64,000 nt of DNA, taken from Bacteroidetes bacterium UBA6221 (GTDB lineage: Bacteria; Bacteroidota; Bacteroidia; Chitinophagales; Chitinophagaceae). The notes beneath the pieces were generated by a model, which searched no databases, was not told where the DNA came from, and saw nothing but the letters and a program-made list of their open reading frames with translations. Location of the stretch: NCBI GenBank assembly GCA_002421685.1, contig DISB01000024.1, positions 1-64,000 on the forward strand, in the 5' to 3' direction. Each line of letters starts with the position of its first letter. The first letter of the stretch is position 1. Below, piece by piece: positions 19,626 to 29,700 of the stretch. The translations under genes were made by a program, and so were the position numbers.

Positions 19626-19683
19626 TGTCCCCCAATCAATTTTTATGCAAAGCTATTCACCACCCGGCTACCGGCAAAATATA

Positions 19684-20253
19684 TTATGGCATCAAAACAT
19701 GGTCTATTACATGTATCACGCCGTTCTTTTGCCGCACATCTTTTATCGCCACCATTGCCTTACCGCCTTTGGCATCCTGTACCCACAGGTTCTTGCCGTC
19801 ATGCATTACCCATAGCTCGCCGCCCTGCACAGTGGTCAGCTTCGCTTTGCCGTTCCCTCTCTTTACCCATTTCATCAGTTCTGCTGCGTCCAGGTTGCCC
19901 GGCACTACATGGTAGGTAAGTACAGATGTGAGCTGTGTCTTATTTTCCGGTTTCAACAGGTTGTCTACCGCACCTTTGGGAAGCATGTCAAAACCTGCGT
20001 TGGTGGGGGCAAAAACGGTGAACGGCCCTTCGCCTTGCAGAGTTTCTACAAGGCCCGCAGCTTTCACAGCCGCTACCAGGGTAGTATGGTCTTTAGAGTT
20101 GACCGCATTCTCAACAATGTTTTTAGACGGGTACATAGGCGCCCCGCCCACCATTACGGTTTTTTCTTTTCCTTCACCTTTGGCAAAGCTGTTTGCCGGT
20201 TGCATAAAAATCAGTGTCATTGCCATAAAAGGCAGCATCATTACATTTTTCAT
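19684..20253 (-). CDS. Exported fasciclin-domain protein
   Basis: 189 residues. A signal peptide (MKNVMMLPFMAMTLIFMQPANSFA) precedes one complete fasciclin (FAS1) domain at ~45-187. It shows the H1-type motif 'GPFTVFAPTNAGFDMLP' and the H2-type 'YHVVPGNL', and ends 'KNGVIHVIDHVLMP'. FAS1 proteins mediate adhesion or bind matrix components. A 58-nt gap separates it from sdaA downstream. Confidence 0.92.
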   Translation of the reverse strand: MKNVMMLPFMAMTLIFMQPANSFAKGEGKEKTVMVGGAPMYPSKNIVENAVNSKDHTTLVAAVKAAGLVETLQGEGPFTVFAPTNAGFDMLPKGAVDNLLKPENKTQLTSVLTYHVVPGNLDAAELMKWVKRGNGKAKLTTVQGGELWVMHDGKNLWVQDAKGGKAMVAIKDVRQKNGVIHVIDHVLMP

Positions 20254-20337
20254 AACTAAATCAGATTTGGTTAAATAATCAGTTTAGAAGCATATACGAT
20301 GGCCTGCGCGATTCGGATTTGGCATAGGGGGATATTT

Positions 20338-21609
20338 TTATCCGGGATATTGCCAGGCTATATACCATTGCAGCATGAGCACCTGGAAAGTAATACCTAC
20401 GCCCGCTAATACAGCATATCTTATCCACTTTAGCCTGCCGGGCGCCTGCCACATATACAGCAGTATAAATAATGACGCAAGGTTGAAGTAGGGTAATTTT
20501 TGGATATGTTGCCAGGACTCAAAACACAACCAGGAAACATTCAGCAGCAGGAAGATTTTGAGATAATCCCAAAACCTGTAAGAAGTGTTAATGGTGAACC
20601 TATGCAATAATACCCAGAAGAAGGGCGTCACAAATGCATATCGCGCCAGGTCGAAAATATTGGTACCCTTGCTGCCCCAATTGGAATTGGAAATGATAGT
20701 AAGCAGGCCTATGCCGGTAAAATACAGGCAGGAAAGAATAAACAGCTTATCTGTTTGTGCCTTGTTCTTTGTCAGCCATTTTACCTCGTAGCCTATAAGC
20801 AACAAAAATGTGAAGAAGCTGAGAAATAAGGCGGCTGCGTTTAGCCACAGCAGTCTTAGGCCGAATGCACTGCCAAAAGGCAATACCGGCGTTGTAAACT
20901 AATGCCCCCAGTGCGCCCTTTGGGCTTTGAAATAAGCCATCCATACACCAGTAACGGAATACTGGTACCAGAGGAACAGCGCAAGCCCCGCGACAAGAGG
21001 CAGGCAATAAAGAAAAATGAAGCGCCGGACAGCAGGCCACCAGTCGCTTCTATCGTTTGTAATAAGCTCCACGATAAGGAATGCGGGTACGAGTATCACC
21101 GCCACCGGCCGGGTCATGGATAAAAGGAACAGGCTTACCCATATTACATAGTTCTTCTTTTTCAAAACGCCCCACATCGCCATGGTGGAGAGAAAGACAA
21201 ACAGCGCCTCAGAATATGGAACGAATTCAATATAAAATGAAGGGAAGGTGAGCCATAGTAATTTATCGGTTGTGCGCAATTGGTACAGACTGTTGAATAA
21301 TGCAAAACCTGCTGCAAAAAGAACAATGTTTACAAAAGATACTGTCCACGGGTTCAACCCAACTGCTTTCCATAGGAGAGGGAAGAGGATGAAAAACCCC
21401 GAATTGCTGTACCCATCGGCGGAATATGCGTAACCATTTCCCGCAATAGAATGATACCAACCGGCATCCCAGTTCAGCAAAGTTTCCACTGACGGGAACG
21501 CCGGAACAACATGCAACTTATACAGCAGGTATTGCAGCAGGTAATAACCTATTCCATAGCATAGGGCGAGAGTAAATGATTGTATAGGGTTTTTCCGGGG
21601 AAAGGTCAT
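20338..21609 (-). pseudogene. GT-C-type integral membrane glycosyltransferase interrupted by an in-frame TAG
   Basis: A frame of 424 codons is interrupted once, at TAG 20899-20901. The upstream part (236 residues) has several hydrophobic helices and the lumenal motif 'NWDAGWYHSIAGNGY', like the WDxxWY region of PIG-V/GT-C mannosyltransferases. After the stop the same frame continues without a shift: 'FTTPVLPFGSAFGLRLLWL', then more transmembrane helices (181 residues after 20883) to a normal stop at 20338. Homologues commonly have a residue such as Lys after 'WGH', so AAG to TAG is the simplest explanation. The result is either a recent pseudogene, a sequencing error, or readthrough. A split into two real proteins is unlikely, as the second part has no proper start. 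Confidence 0.75.
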
Positions 21610-21642
21610 CTTATGTTCACCTGGGGTAAATATAACAACAAA

Positions 21643-21671
21643 AATCCCGCATACTCTGCAGCAGCGGGATT
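21643..21671 (-). terminator. Rho-independent terminator after sppA
   Basis: Inverted repeat AATCCCGC / GCGGGATT (8 bp, 13-nt loop), followed on the minus strand by a T-rich run (TTTTGTTG). It lies 24 nt downstream of the sppA stop. Confidence 0.75.
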
Positions 21672-21694
21672 AAAGTTCTTTTTTGACAGTTTTA

Positions 21695-23476
21695 TTATTG
21701 TATGCTCAGGCTAAAGGGCATCAGCATCATTTTACTGCCATTCAGCCTGGTCAGCATTTTCAGTTGCTGCACAAACGGGTATTCTTCGTTGATCTCTTTT
21801 TCCAGGTTAGCCTTCACCGCTGCGGCAACGCCCTCGTCACCACCCAGGCGTTTCAGAAATACTTCAAATTCGTCTTTCGTTTCAGGATAGGTAACTACCG
21901 AATAATCTGAAACATTGGCCATGGCTGCCGCACTGGCAATAGCACGATTTATATCGCCAAAGCCATCAGCCAGCCCGATGCTTACCGCATCCGCACCACT
22001 CCATACCCTGCCCTGCGCTATTGAATCCACAGCCTCAGGCGTCATATTGCGTCCTTTCGCTACATGGTTTTTGAAAATACCATATATATGGTCCACACCC
22101 CGCTGCATGCGCTGCTGCTCGTCCGCTGTCAATGCACGGTACCCGTTCGGGAAGTCGGCCAATGGGGCGTTTTTTACTTTATCGAATGTAATGCCCAATT
22201 TATTCTTCATCAGCTTTTCTGTATTGAACAACATGGCAAATACACCGATGCTGCCCGTCACGGTATTCGGCATTACAAATATGCTGTCGGCATAGCAGGA
22301 TATATAATACCCGCCCGATGCAGCTACGTCACCCATCGATACCACCAGTTTTTTCTCTTTTTGCAGCAACTGTAGTTCACGCAGTATCACCTCGCTTGCA
22401 AGGGCGCTTCCGCCGGGGGAGTTCACCCTCAACACTACGGCTTTTATTTTATCATTCCTGCGTATCTTCCTTATCAGTTGCACCATGTCGGCGCTGCCTA
22501 TCTGCGTATTACCATCCGCTTCCCCATCTATTATATTCCCCTCGGCATACAATACAGCTATACGGTCGCCCTTGCCATGCACTCCGTCCAGGTTATTCGC
22601 ATATTTATTGATGTTTACCAGTTTCACATCCTTATCCTCCGCGGTACCGGTTTTCTTTTTCATCAGGTCGTTCACCTGGTCCGAATACCAGAGGCCATCT
22701 ACTAGTTTATGTTCCAGGGCATCTTTAGGAAATTCTATAGCCCCTGTAGCTGCCAGTTGGTTTACCGTAGCAGTATCGGCCTTTATACGCTGAGCCACTA
22801 CCGTAGAAAACTCGGTCCAGAAATCCTGCTGAAATTCTTTTATCTGCTGCCTGTTTTCTTCACTCATCTGCGTATTGCGAAAAGGTTCGGTAGCGCTCTT
22901 GAACTTGCCCGCATAAAATATTTCGGGTTCCAGTTCCAGTTTATCCAAGGTTCCTTTCACAAATGCCAGCACTGTGGCAAAACCTTTTAATTCAATATCA
23001 CCAACAGGGTTCAGGAATATACTGTCCGCCGCCGTTGCTACGTAATAGGTGCTTTGAGGAATTATTTCGCCATAGGCATATACAAACTTGCCGCTGGTTT
23101 TGAAATCGAGTATAGCATTGCGCAACTGCTGCAGGGTGGCCCAGCCGTTAGGCGTTGGGGTCAATCTCAGCACCAGGCCTTTTATGTGGTCATCCCCCTT
23201 AGCTTTTTCCAGCGAGCGCACCACGTCATACAATCCGGGGTTGTAAGAGCCTTCCCCCATAAACAACGCCAGGGAGTTTTCCCTTGATTGTTCACCAAAC
23301 CTGGATTTCATATCAATAAACAATACGCTGTTGGCTGCGACATCTGTCTTGGGTTTGGCTTTCATGGCGCTGTTCACCGCTCCTATTATCAGTCCTACAA
23401 ATACCGCTACTACTATTACGCCCGCTACTATCATAGCCAGCAGCGAAGCGAAGAACATCTTAAAGAATTGCTTCAT
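21695..23476 (-). CDS. sppA: Signal peptide peptidase SppA, 67K type
   Basis: 593 residues, the double-domain form. One N-terminal membrane anchor (FFASLLAMIVAGVIVVAVFVGLI region) leaves the rest periplasmic. The catalytic Lys is in 'YAGKFKSATEPF' of the first domain, and the nucleophile Ser is in 'GDVAASGGYYISC' of the second, as in E. coli SppA. 'VLRVNSPGGSALASE' and 'TGSIGVFAMLFN' are also S49-family motifs. It degrades signal peptides left in the membrane. A TATATTTG box at 23502-23509 on the minus strand is 25 nt upstream, and a terminator follows the gene, so it is probably monocistronic. Confidence 0.96.
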   Translation of the reverse strand: MKQFFKMFFASLLAMIVAGVIVVAVFVGLIIGAVNSAMKAKPKTDVAANSVLFIDMKSRFGEQSRENSLALFMGEGSYNPGLYDVVRSLEKAKGDDHIKGLVLRLTPTPNGWATLQQLRNAILDFKTSGKFVYAYGEIIPQSTYYVATAADSIFLNPVGDIELKGFATVLAFVKGTLDKLELEPEIFYAGKFKSATEPFRNTQMSEENRQQIKEFQQDFWTEFSTVVAQRIKADTATVNQLAATGAIEFPKDALEHKLVDGLWYSDQVNDLMKKKTGTAEDKDVKLVNINKYANNLDGVHGKGDRIAVLYAEGNIIDGEADGNTQIGSADMVQLIRKIRRNDKIKAVVLRVNSPGGSALASEVILRELQLLQKEKKLVVSMGDVAASGGYYISCYADSIFVMPNTVTGSIGVFAMLFNTEKLMKNKLGITFDKVKNAPLADFPNGYRALTADEQQRMQRGVDHIYGIFKNHVAKGRNMTPEAVDSIAQGRVWSGADAVSIGLADGFGDINRAIASAAAMANVSDYSVVTYPETKDEFEVFLKRLGGDEGVAAAVKANLEKEINEEYPFVQQLKMLTRLNGSKMMLMPFSLSIQ

Positions 23477-23586
23477 ACGGATTTTTATTAAATATTTACC
23501 ACAAATATAGGGGCATTAAACCAAGATTAGGTTAAACACCTTTTATTGCCGGGGTGATTATTGTAGTTATTTTTCATTGCCGGCAG

Positions 23587-23594
23587 TAACTTTG
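23587..23594 (+). promoter_or_regulatory. -7 promoter box upstream of the 23610 gene
   Basis: TAACTTTG matches the TAnnTTTG consensus and lies 15 nt before the ATG at 23610. TTG at 23561-23563 is a possible -33 element with a longer than usual spacer of 23 nt. Confidence 0.45.
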
Positions 23595-23609
23595 CGAAAA
23601 TAACGGCTT

Positions 23610-24182
23610 ATGAAAGGATTACTTACTGTCTTGCTGCTGGGGTTGCAAATCTCAGCCTACGGGCAGCAATTGTCACAACAGGCGCAAAAACTGAAACAGG
23701 CCTATGAGGCATTGCAGCAACAGCCGCACGCACCAATACTCCAGCTACGGTACGTCCATACCTTTCCCGGCAATAAAGTGGATTTTATTGAAGTGTTCGA
23801 TGCACACACGCAGGACCAGCTCGCCGGCAAAAGCGTAGATTATGTAAAAAAGTTCAGGAAATTAGGTTATGATTATATCGATTCCGTATTGCCCAAAAGC
23901 ATTGCAATAGGTAAAGATCTGCCAACCTGGAGCGAGGGAGCTGTTGACGAACTGCAGAAGACCATCTATTACCTCACAAATAAAAACCCCCAGATGTTTG
24001 TAGATATCGTACGGAGCCTGAAAAAAGAAGAGCAGGAATCGCTGGCGGTATTCTTACACGCAGGCGAGGGCGGTAAGCAAAACGAGAACTACATGGTATT
24101 GGTAGATATGTTTAACAAGGCGGATAAAAAGCTATACAAAATATTTTACGCGCAAGTAGTACAACCTGAAAGAAGATTATGA
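23610..24182 (+). CDS. Exported protein of unknown function
   Basis: 190 residues. A signal peptide (MKGLLTVLLLGLQISAYGQ) is clear; the mature part is helical and charged, with no motif I recognise and no cysteines. 'RYVHTFPGNKVDFIEVFD' and 'DYIDSVLPKSIAIGKDLP' are the most patterned stretches. Its stop codon overlaps the start of the methyltransferase gene (ATGA, 4 nt), so the two are translationally coupled. Confidence 0.75.
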   Translation: MKGLLTVLLLGLQISAYGQQLSQQAQKLKQAYEALQQQPHAPILQLRYVHTFPGNKVDFIEVFDAHTQDQLAGKSVDYVKKFRKLGYDYIDSVLPKSIAIGKDLPTWSEGAVDELQKTIYYLTNKNPQMFVDIVRSLKKEEQESLAVFLHAGEGGKQNENYMVLVDMFNKADKKLYKIFYAQVVQPERRL

Positions 24183-24970
24183 TGCAACAACCAGTTTACA
24201 ACACAATAGGCACTACATACAACAGCACCCGCCATGCCGACGCTTATATCGCCGGCAGGCTGCATGCCCTGCTGGCGCCGGCAGAAGGAGGCAAGTATTT
24301 TGACATAGGCTGCGGCACGGGGAACTATACACGCGCACTGACCGGCATGGGGCTCAACATGACGGGCATAGAGCCGTCCGGCGTCATGATAGAAAAAGCA
24401 ACCGCCGATAATCCGGGTATAACATTTGTACAGGCAGCCGCCGAATCCATCCCATTGGCAGACGCTACATTCGACGGCGGTATTGGCACGTTTACCATCC
24501 ACCACTGGAACGATATGCAGAAAGGCCTCCGCGAAATACACCGCATTATGAAACCGGGCGGCAGGTTCGTGCTGCTCAGTTTTACACCCGAACAATTAAT
24601 GGGCTACTGGCTCTGCCATTATTTCCCCCGGACCATGACAAATTCGGCAGCCGTTGTCTCGGATATAGGCGCGATGACAGGCATATTTGAAGACTGTGGT
24701 TTCACGGATATCAGCACTGAAAAATATTTTGTGCACGAAGGCCTTACGGACCATTTCCTTTATTCCAATAAATATCGCCCTGCTGCTTATCTCGATCCGG
24801 GCATCCGGAGCGGTGTGTCCAGTTTCAGGATATATGCAGATGAAGCAGAGGTACAACAAGGATTGGTGCAACTGGAAGAAGATATCCGGTCGGGCGCAAT
24901 AGACAGTATTATCCAACAATACGAAAACGATCTTGGCGACTACCTCTTTTATCACATGCGCAAAGCTTAA
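24179..24970 (+). CDS. Class I SAM-dependent methyltransferase
   Basis: 263 residues. Motif I is 'YFDIGCGTGNYTRAL' (about residues 40-55), then 'GIEPSGVMIEKA', 'VQAAAESIPLADATFDGG' and 'IHRIMKPGGRFVLLSF', a methyltransferase-11 pattern as in UbiE/BioC-like enzymes. The C-terminal ~90 residues are variable and probably bind the substrate, which is not evident. It overlaps the upstream exported protein gene by 4 nt; folK follows 26 nt later with its own promoter box. Confidence 0.85.
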   Translation: MMQQPVYNTIGTTYNSTRHADAYIAGRLHALLAPAEGGKYFDIGCGTGNYTRALTGMGLNMTGIEPSGVMIEKATADNPGITFVQAAAESIPLADATFDGGIGTFTIHHWNDMQKGLREIHRIMKPGGRFVLLSFTPEQLMGYWLCHYFPRTMTNSAAVVSDIGAMTGIFEDCGFTDISTEKYFVHEGLTDHFLYSNKYRPAAYLDPGIRSGVSSFRIYADEAEVQQGLVQLEEDIRSGAIDSIIQQYENDLGDYLFYHMRKA

Positions 24971-24981
24971 GCCAACCTCGT

Positions 24982-24989
24982 TATCTTTG
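24982..24989 (+). promoter_or_regulatory. -7 promoter box for folK
   Basis: TATCTTTG matches TAnnTTTG and lies 7 nt before the folK ATG, consistent with a very short leader. A TTG at the -33 position is not evident. Confidence 0.45.
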
Positions 24990-24996
24990 CGGCTCT

Positions 24997-25485
24997 ATGC
25001 AGGTGGTATATTTATTATTGGGCAGTAACGAGGGCGACAGGACAGGATGGCTGCAGCAAGCTATTGAACAGGTACAAACTACCTGCGGAACAATCGAAAA
25101 AAAATCAGCCATATACGAGACGGCAGCCTGGGGCCTGGAAGACCAACCCACCTTCCTGAATATGGCACTATGCGTGCAAACAAAATTACAACCGCTTGAA
25201 CTCCTGCAACAGACGAGAAAAACAGAAGCTGCACTGGGCAGGCAACGCACCGTAAAATGGGGGCAGCGCACCCTGGATATTGACATTCTTTTTTACGGTA
25301 GCGAAATCATCAACCACCCCGAACTGACCGTGCCGCACCCCCGCCTGCAAGACCGCCGTTTCGCGCTTGTACCTTTGCAGGAAATTGCCCCGCAACTATT
25401 ACACCCGGTTTTCAACAAAACCGTAACGCAGCTATTGGAGGAATGTGAAGACAAATTGCCGGTAGACCGGTATATGGCTATCTAA
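24997..25485 (+). CDS. folK: 2-amino-4-hydroxy-6-hydroxymethyldihydropteridine diphosphokinase (HPPK)
   Basis: 162 residues, the normal HPPK length. Transfers pyrophosphate from ATP to 6-hydroxymethyl-dihydropterin in folate synthesis. Shows 'YLLLGSNEGDR', 'YETAAWGLEDQPTFLNMAL', 'RKTEAALGRQRTVKWGQRTLDIDILFY' (with the metal-binding DIDI) and 'VPHPRLQDRRFALVPLQEI', all conserved in FolK. Its last 4 nt overlap the stop of the convergent receiver-kinase gene. Confidence 0.97.
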   Translation: MQVVYLLLGSNEGDRTGWLQQAIEQVQTTCGTIEKKSAIYETAAWGLEDQPTFLNMALCVQTKLQPLELLQQTRKTEAALGRQRTVKWGQRTLDIDILFYGSEIINHPELTVPHPRLQDRRFALVPLQEIAPQLLHPVFNKTVTQLLEECEDKLPVDRYMAI

Positions 25486-26792
25486 TTTTGTTGTTGGGCA
25501 GGTAATACTATTGTAAAGGTCGCGCCTTCGTTTGGCTTGCCTGAGGCAAATATGTAGCCATTGTGTTTTTCCACTACCTTTTTGCATATCGACAATCCTA
25601 TACCCGTGCCTTCAAATTGTTCAGCAGAGTGCAGGCGTTTGAACACAACGAACATTTGATCGTGATACTGCTCTTCAAAACCTATACCGTTATCGGCAAC
25701 TGATATCCTGAAAAAATGCTCATCATACTTATCATAAGACACCCCGGGTATGTGCATCCCTTTTACCTTTTCAGCGCCAATTACAATTTGTGGCGGTGTA
25801 TCCTGCCTGCAGAATTTTAAAGAATTCATTATCAGGTTCTGGAACAGTTGATGAACATGGTCGGGAATGGCCCTGAGCGTGGGAAGTTGACAGGTGGTGA
25901 TTACAGCCTGTTTTTGTTCTATGTATTCATCCAGGTCGGAAAGCACGTTGTTCAATATCAAATTCAGGTCCACGTCATAAAAGTCCCCGGAGTCCTGGGC
26001 GGTCCGTGAAAAATCCAGGAGGTTTTTTACCAGTTGCTGCATTCTTGCCGACGATTTGATAATACGTTCCAGCAAGTCGGCCGCTTCCGGTTCAAACGTG
26101 CCACTATGTTTATCTTTCAGCATTTTACTGAACACCATTATTTTGCGTATGGGCTCCTGCAGGTCGTGAGAGGCTACAAAAGCAAAACGCTCCAGCTCTT
26201 TATTGGTAACTTTCAACTGGTATATATTTTCCGCCATCTGCTGGTTCAGCAAGTTTATCTTCTCCTCAGACAATCTTCTTGTTTCAATTTCCTTTTCGAG
26301 GCTCCTGTTTACGGCCATTAGTTTATGTTCCTGCATCAGTAGTTCACTGTTCTTCTTATACAGCTCTACAAACACTGCCACCTTTGCCCTTAACAGGTCC
26401 GCGTTTACAGGTTTGTATATATAATCAACACCACCCAACTGGTAACCCTTAAATACATTGTCGTCGCCACGGTCGTTGGCTGTAATAAAAATTATTGGTA
26501 CCTGTTTCAATTTGTCACGCTCATATATAAGCTCGGCGGTTTCAAATCCGTTCAGGTGCGGCATCTGTACATCCATAAGGATCAATGTGAAGTCCTGCTC
26601 CTTTAATAGTATTTTCAGCGCTTCCCTGCCGGATGTGGCAGTGCGTATTACGTAGTTGTCTTTTTCCAGTATGCTCTCTATCGAAAACAGGTTATCCTCC
26701 CTGTCATCAACCACCAATAGTTTGATTGCAGGGCTATTCACCAGTATCTCGTGTTTTGCCAGTTCGGTCATACCCGCTATTTGTACAGCCAT
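25482..26792 (-). CDS. Cytosolic receiver-histidine kinase (REC-HisKA-HATPase)
   Basis: About 436 residues from the ATG at 26792. The N-terminal receiver starts 'KLLVVDDREDNL', has the phospho-acceptor Asp in 'LILMDVQMPHLNG' and Lys in 'YIYKPV'. A coiled coil follows, then the HisKA box 'FVASHDLQEPIRK' and the ATPase boxes 'NLIMNSLKFC', 'VADNGIGFEE', 'VFKRLH' and 'GTGIGLSICKKV'. There are no membrane helices. It begins within the last 16 nt of the large poly-HAMP kinase gene; a second ATG at 26771, 5 nt beyond that stop, is an alternative start. Its receiver is probably a target of the large kinase, so the two would form one phosphorelay. The order REC before HK is typical of phytochrome-like/response-regulator kinases. 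Confidence 0.92.
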   Translation of the reverse strand: MAVQIAGMTELAKHEILVNSPAIKLLVVDDREDNLFSIESILEKDNYVIRTATSGREALKILLKEQDFTLILMDVQMPHLNGFETAELIYERDKLKQVPIIFITANDRGDDNVFKGYQLGGVDYIYKPVNADLLRAKVAVFVELYKKNSELLMQEHKLMAVNRSLEKEIETRRLSEEKINLLNQQMAENIYQLKVTNKELERFAFVASHDLQEPIRKIMVFSKMLKDKHSGTFEPEAADLLERIIKSSARMQQLVKNLLDFSRTAQDSGDFYDVDLNLILNNVLSDLDEYIEQKQAVITTCQLPTLRAIPDHVHQLFQNLIMNSLKFCRQDTPPQIVIGAEKVKGMHIPGVSYDKYDEHFFRISVADNGIGFEEQYHDQMFVVFKRLHSAEQFEGTGIGLSICKKVVEKHNGYIFASGKPNEGATFTIVLPAQQQN

Positions 26793-29700
26793 ACCCTCAT
26801 TAATGATAACAACTGATCTATTTTCAACGGTTTCGTAATATAATCTGAAGCGCCGGCCTCTATACATTTTTCGCGGTCGCCTTTCATAGCTTTCGCCGTC
26901 ACGGCGATTATTGGCAGCTTGGTATTTTTGTGCTCCCTCCTTATCTTCATCGTCGTCTCATAGCCATCCATTTCGGGCATCATAATATCCATCAGCACCA
27001 TATCAATACCTGTACGTTCGCTCAATATGTCTATAGCCTCCTGCCCGCTTTCTGCCGTAATGGTATTTATCCTGTATTTTTCAAAGGCCGTGGTCAGCGC
27101 AAACAAATTACGAATATCGTCGTCCACCACCAATATATTTTTACCGGCCAGCACATCTTCTTTCAGCCTCAGGTTTTCTATCACCTTTCGTTTTTCGGGC
27201 GAAAGGTCCTTATGGTTCAGGTGCAGATGCATCACTGTCTCTTCCAGCAGCAGTTCAATGGAATTCACATCCTTCAGGATAATACGGTTGGCAAATTGCT
27301 TTAATTGGGTCCGCTCCCTGGTAGAAAAATCTTTGGCCGAATAAATGATGATCGGCATCATCTGCACTTTGCGCGCTGTGCTTATCTCCATCACAAAATC
27401 CATACCGCCCAGGTCAGGAAGCGTGTAGTCCAGTATCACGCAATCGTATGTATGTTCAGACATCAGTTGCAAAGCATCCCTCCCTGTTCTTGCTATTGTC
27501 AGCTCAATAAGGTCGCCATTGTACAGCATCTTCGCTATCTGCGATGCGTCTATTTCGTTATCCTCCACTATTAGCAGGTGCTTGGGCATACTCACATTCA
27601 GCGTCGCAATATCATCAAACAATAAGGATAATGCTTCGGTATTGAGCGGCTTGAGGTGAAAGCTCCTTGCGCCTCGTTTCATTGCAAGTATTTTATTCTC
27701 TTCACCCGAGATAATGTGTACAGGAATATGCCGGAAATTGATATCGTTTTTAAAGAGGTCAAGTATCTTCCATCCGCTGGCATCGGGCAATTTCACATCC
27801 AGCGTCACAGCGCATGGGTTGTACTTGTTCATCATATCGAACACCTCGCCGAAATTGGTGGCGATTATCACTTTCAGTCCCATTTCGTGGGCCTTGTCTA
27901 TCATTATTTTTGCAAACCTGATATCGTCTTCCACCACCAGCACTACTTTGTCGGTAGCCGCCACCTGGTTCCTGTCATCGCCTGTTTCATTAATTATTTC
28001 ATTCACCCCACCCAGGTCGCGTTCCGGCATTTTGGCTACATGAGTGTTACTTACTGCAACATCCTGCGGACGATGGTACTCGCCGGCCTTCAACAATGCC
28101 GTCTTATCGCGTGTCAATGTCTCCGGGTTGTAGTCTATTGGCAAATAGAGTATAAACGAACTGCCTAACCCCGCTTCGCTTTCCAGTTCTATCGTGCCGC
28201 CCAGCAGCTCCGCAAGGCCCCGGCTGATGGACAGCCCCAGGCCTGTGCCGCCGTATTTGCGGCTGGTAGAACCTTCGGCCTGCTGGAAGGCTTCGAAGAT
28301 AATATTCTGTTTATCCCTGGAAATACCGATGCCTGTGTCCTTTATCTCGAACGCTACTACCTGTTTTGCACCATCCAGGTTAGGATTATCACTCTTCCAT
28401 GTACGATTGGCCTCATATATCCTCAGGCGCACTTCACCTTTTTCAGTAAACTTGAATGCATTCGACAGCAGGTTCTTGAGTATCTGGTTCAGGCGCTGAA
28501 CGTCGGTTTCAATTATATCAGGCAGGTTTTCGTCTATCTCAATGCTGAATTTGAGGTTCTTGCTTTCTGATATATGTTTGAACGTAGTTTCAACGAAGGA
28601 AGTAATTTCATTGAAGCGGACATTGATAAAGTCAGCGGTAATGTAACCCGACTCTATTTTGGAAAGGTCGAGGATATCATTGATCAACTGTATGAGGTCG
28701 TCGCCGCAACTGTGAATGGTTCTCGCATAGCGCACCTGTTTCTCTGTAAGGTTGCCTTCACTATTTTCAAACAACTGTTGAGCGAGTATAAGCAGCGAAT
28801 TAAGCGGTGTGCGCAATTCGTGCGACATATTCGCAAGAAACTCCGACTTGTATTTAGACGTAAGCTGAAGCTGCTCTGCTTTTTCTTCCAGCGATTTGCG
28901 GGCTTCTTCTACCTCGCGGTTCTTGTTTTCAACTTCTTCTTTTTGTTTAACAAGCAGGTGCGCCTTATCCTGCAGTTCTTCGTTCGTTATCCTCAATTCA
29001 TCCGTCAGCGATTGAGATTGCTCCAGCAGGTGCTCGGTCCTCGAGTTGGTTTCTATTGTATTCAGCATGATACCGATACTTTCAGTAAGCTGCTCCAGGA
29101 AGTCAAGGTGTGTTTCGCTGAAAGATTCGAATGAGCCTAATTCAATTACCGCCTTTATCTCCGTTTCAAACAACACGGGCAATACTATCAGGTTATGCGG
29201 CGCCGCCTGCCCAAGCCCCGAACCGATTTTCACATAATCGGACGGCACACTGGTAAGTAGTATCCTTTCTTTTTCGACGGCGCACTGCCCTACCAGTCCC
29301 TCACCAAGGGCAAATATTTTTTTATCGTTCAGTTCATCATTATACGCGTAAGCGGAGAATAACTGCAATGCTTTGCTGGATGCATTATCGTCTTGCTGCA
29401 GGATGTAGAACATGCCATATTGCGCGTTTACTACCTGCGCGAGCTCAGACAGGATGCGGCGGGTTACCGTATTCAGGTCTTTTTGCCCCTGCAGCATTTG
29501 TGTCAGCTTGGCCAGGTTCGATTTCAGCCAGTCCTGTTCCTGGTTGCGGAGTGTTGTCTCTTTCAGGTTGGCTATCATCTGGTTGATAGTGTCCTTCAAT
29601 TCTTCTACCTCGCCTTTAGCCTCTACGCGTATGGTACGGGTAAGGTCGCCTTTTGTCACCGCCGACGCTACCTCTGATATGGCGCGCACCTGCGTAGTAA

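Noticed and set aside
20338..20883. A separate 181-codon membrane protein downstream of the glycosyltransferase
   Set aside because: It is in the same frame as the upstream gene, begins at a TTG with no start context, and supplies the missing C-terminal helices, so it is treated as the second part of a broken gene.
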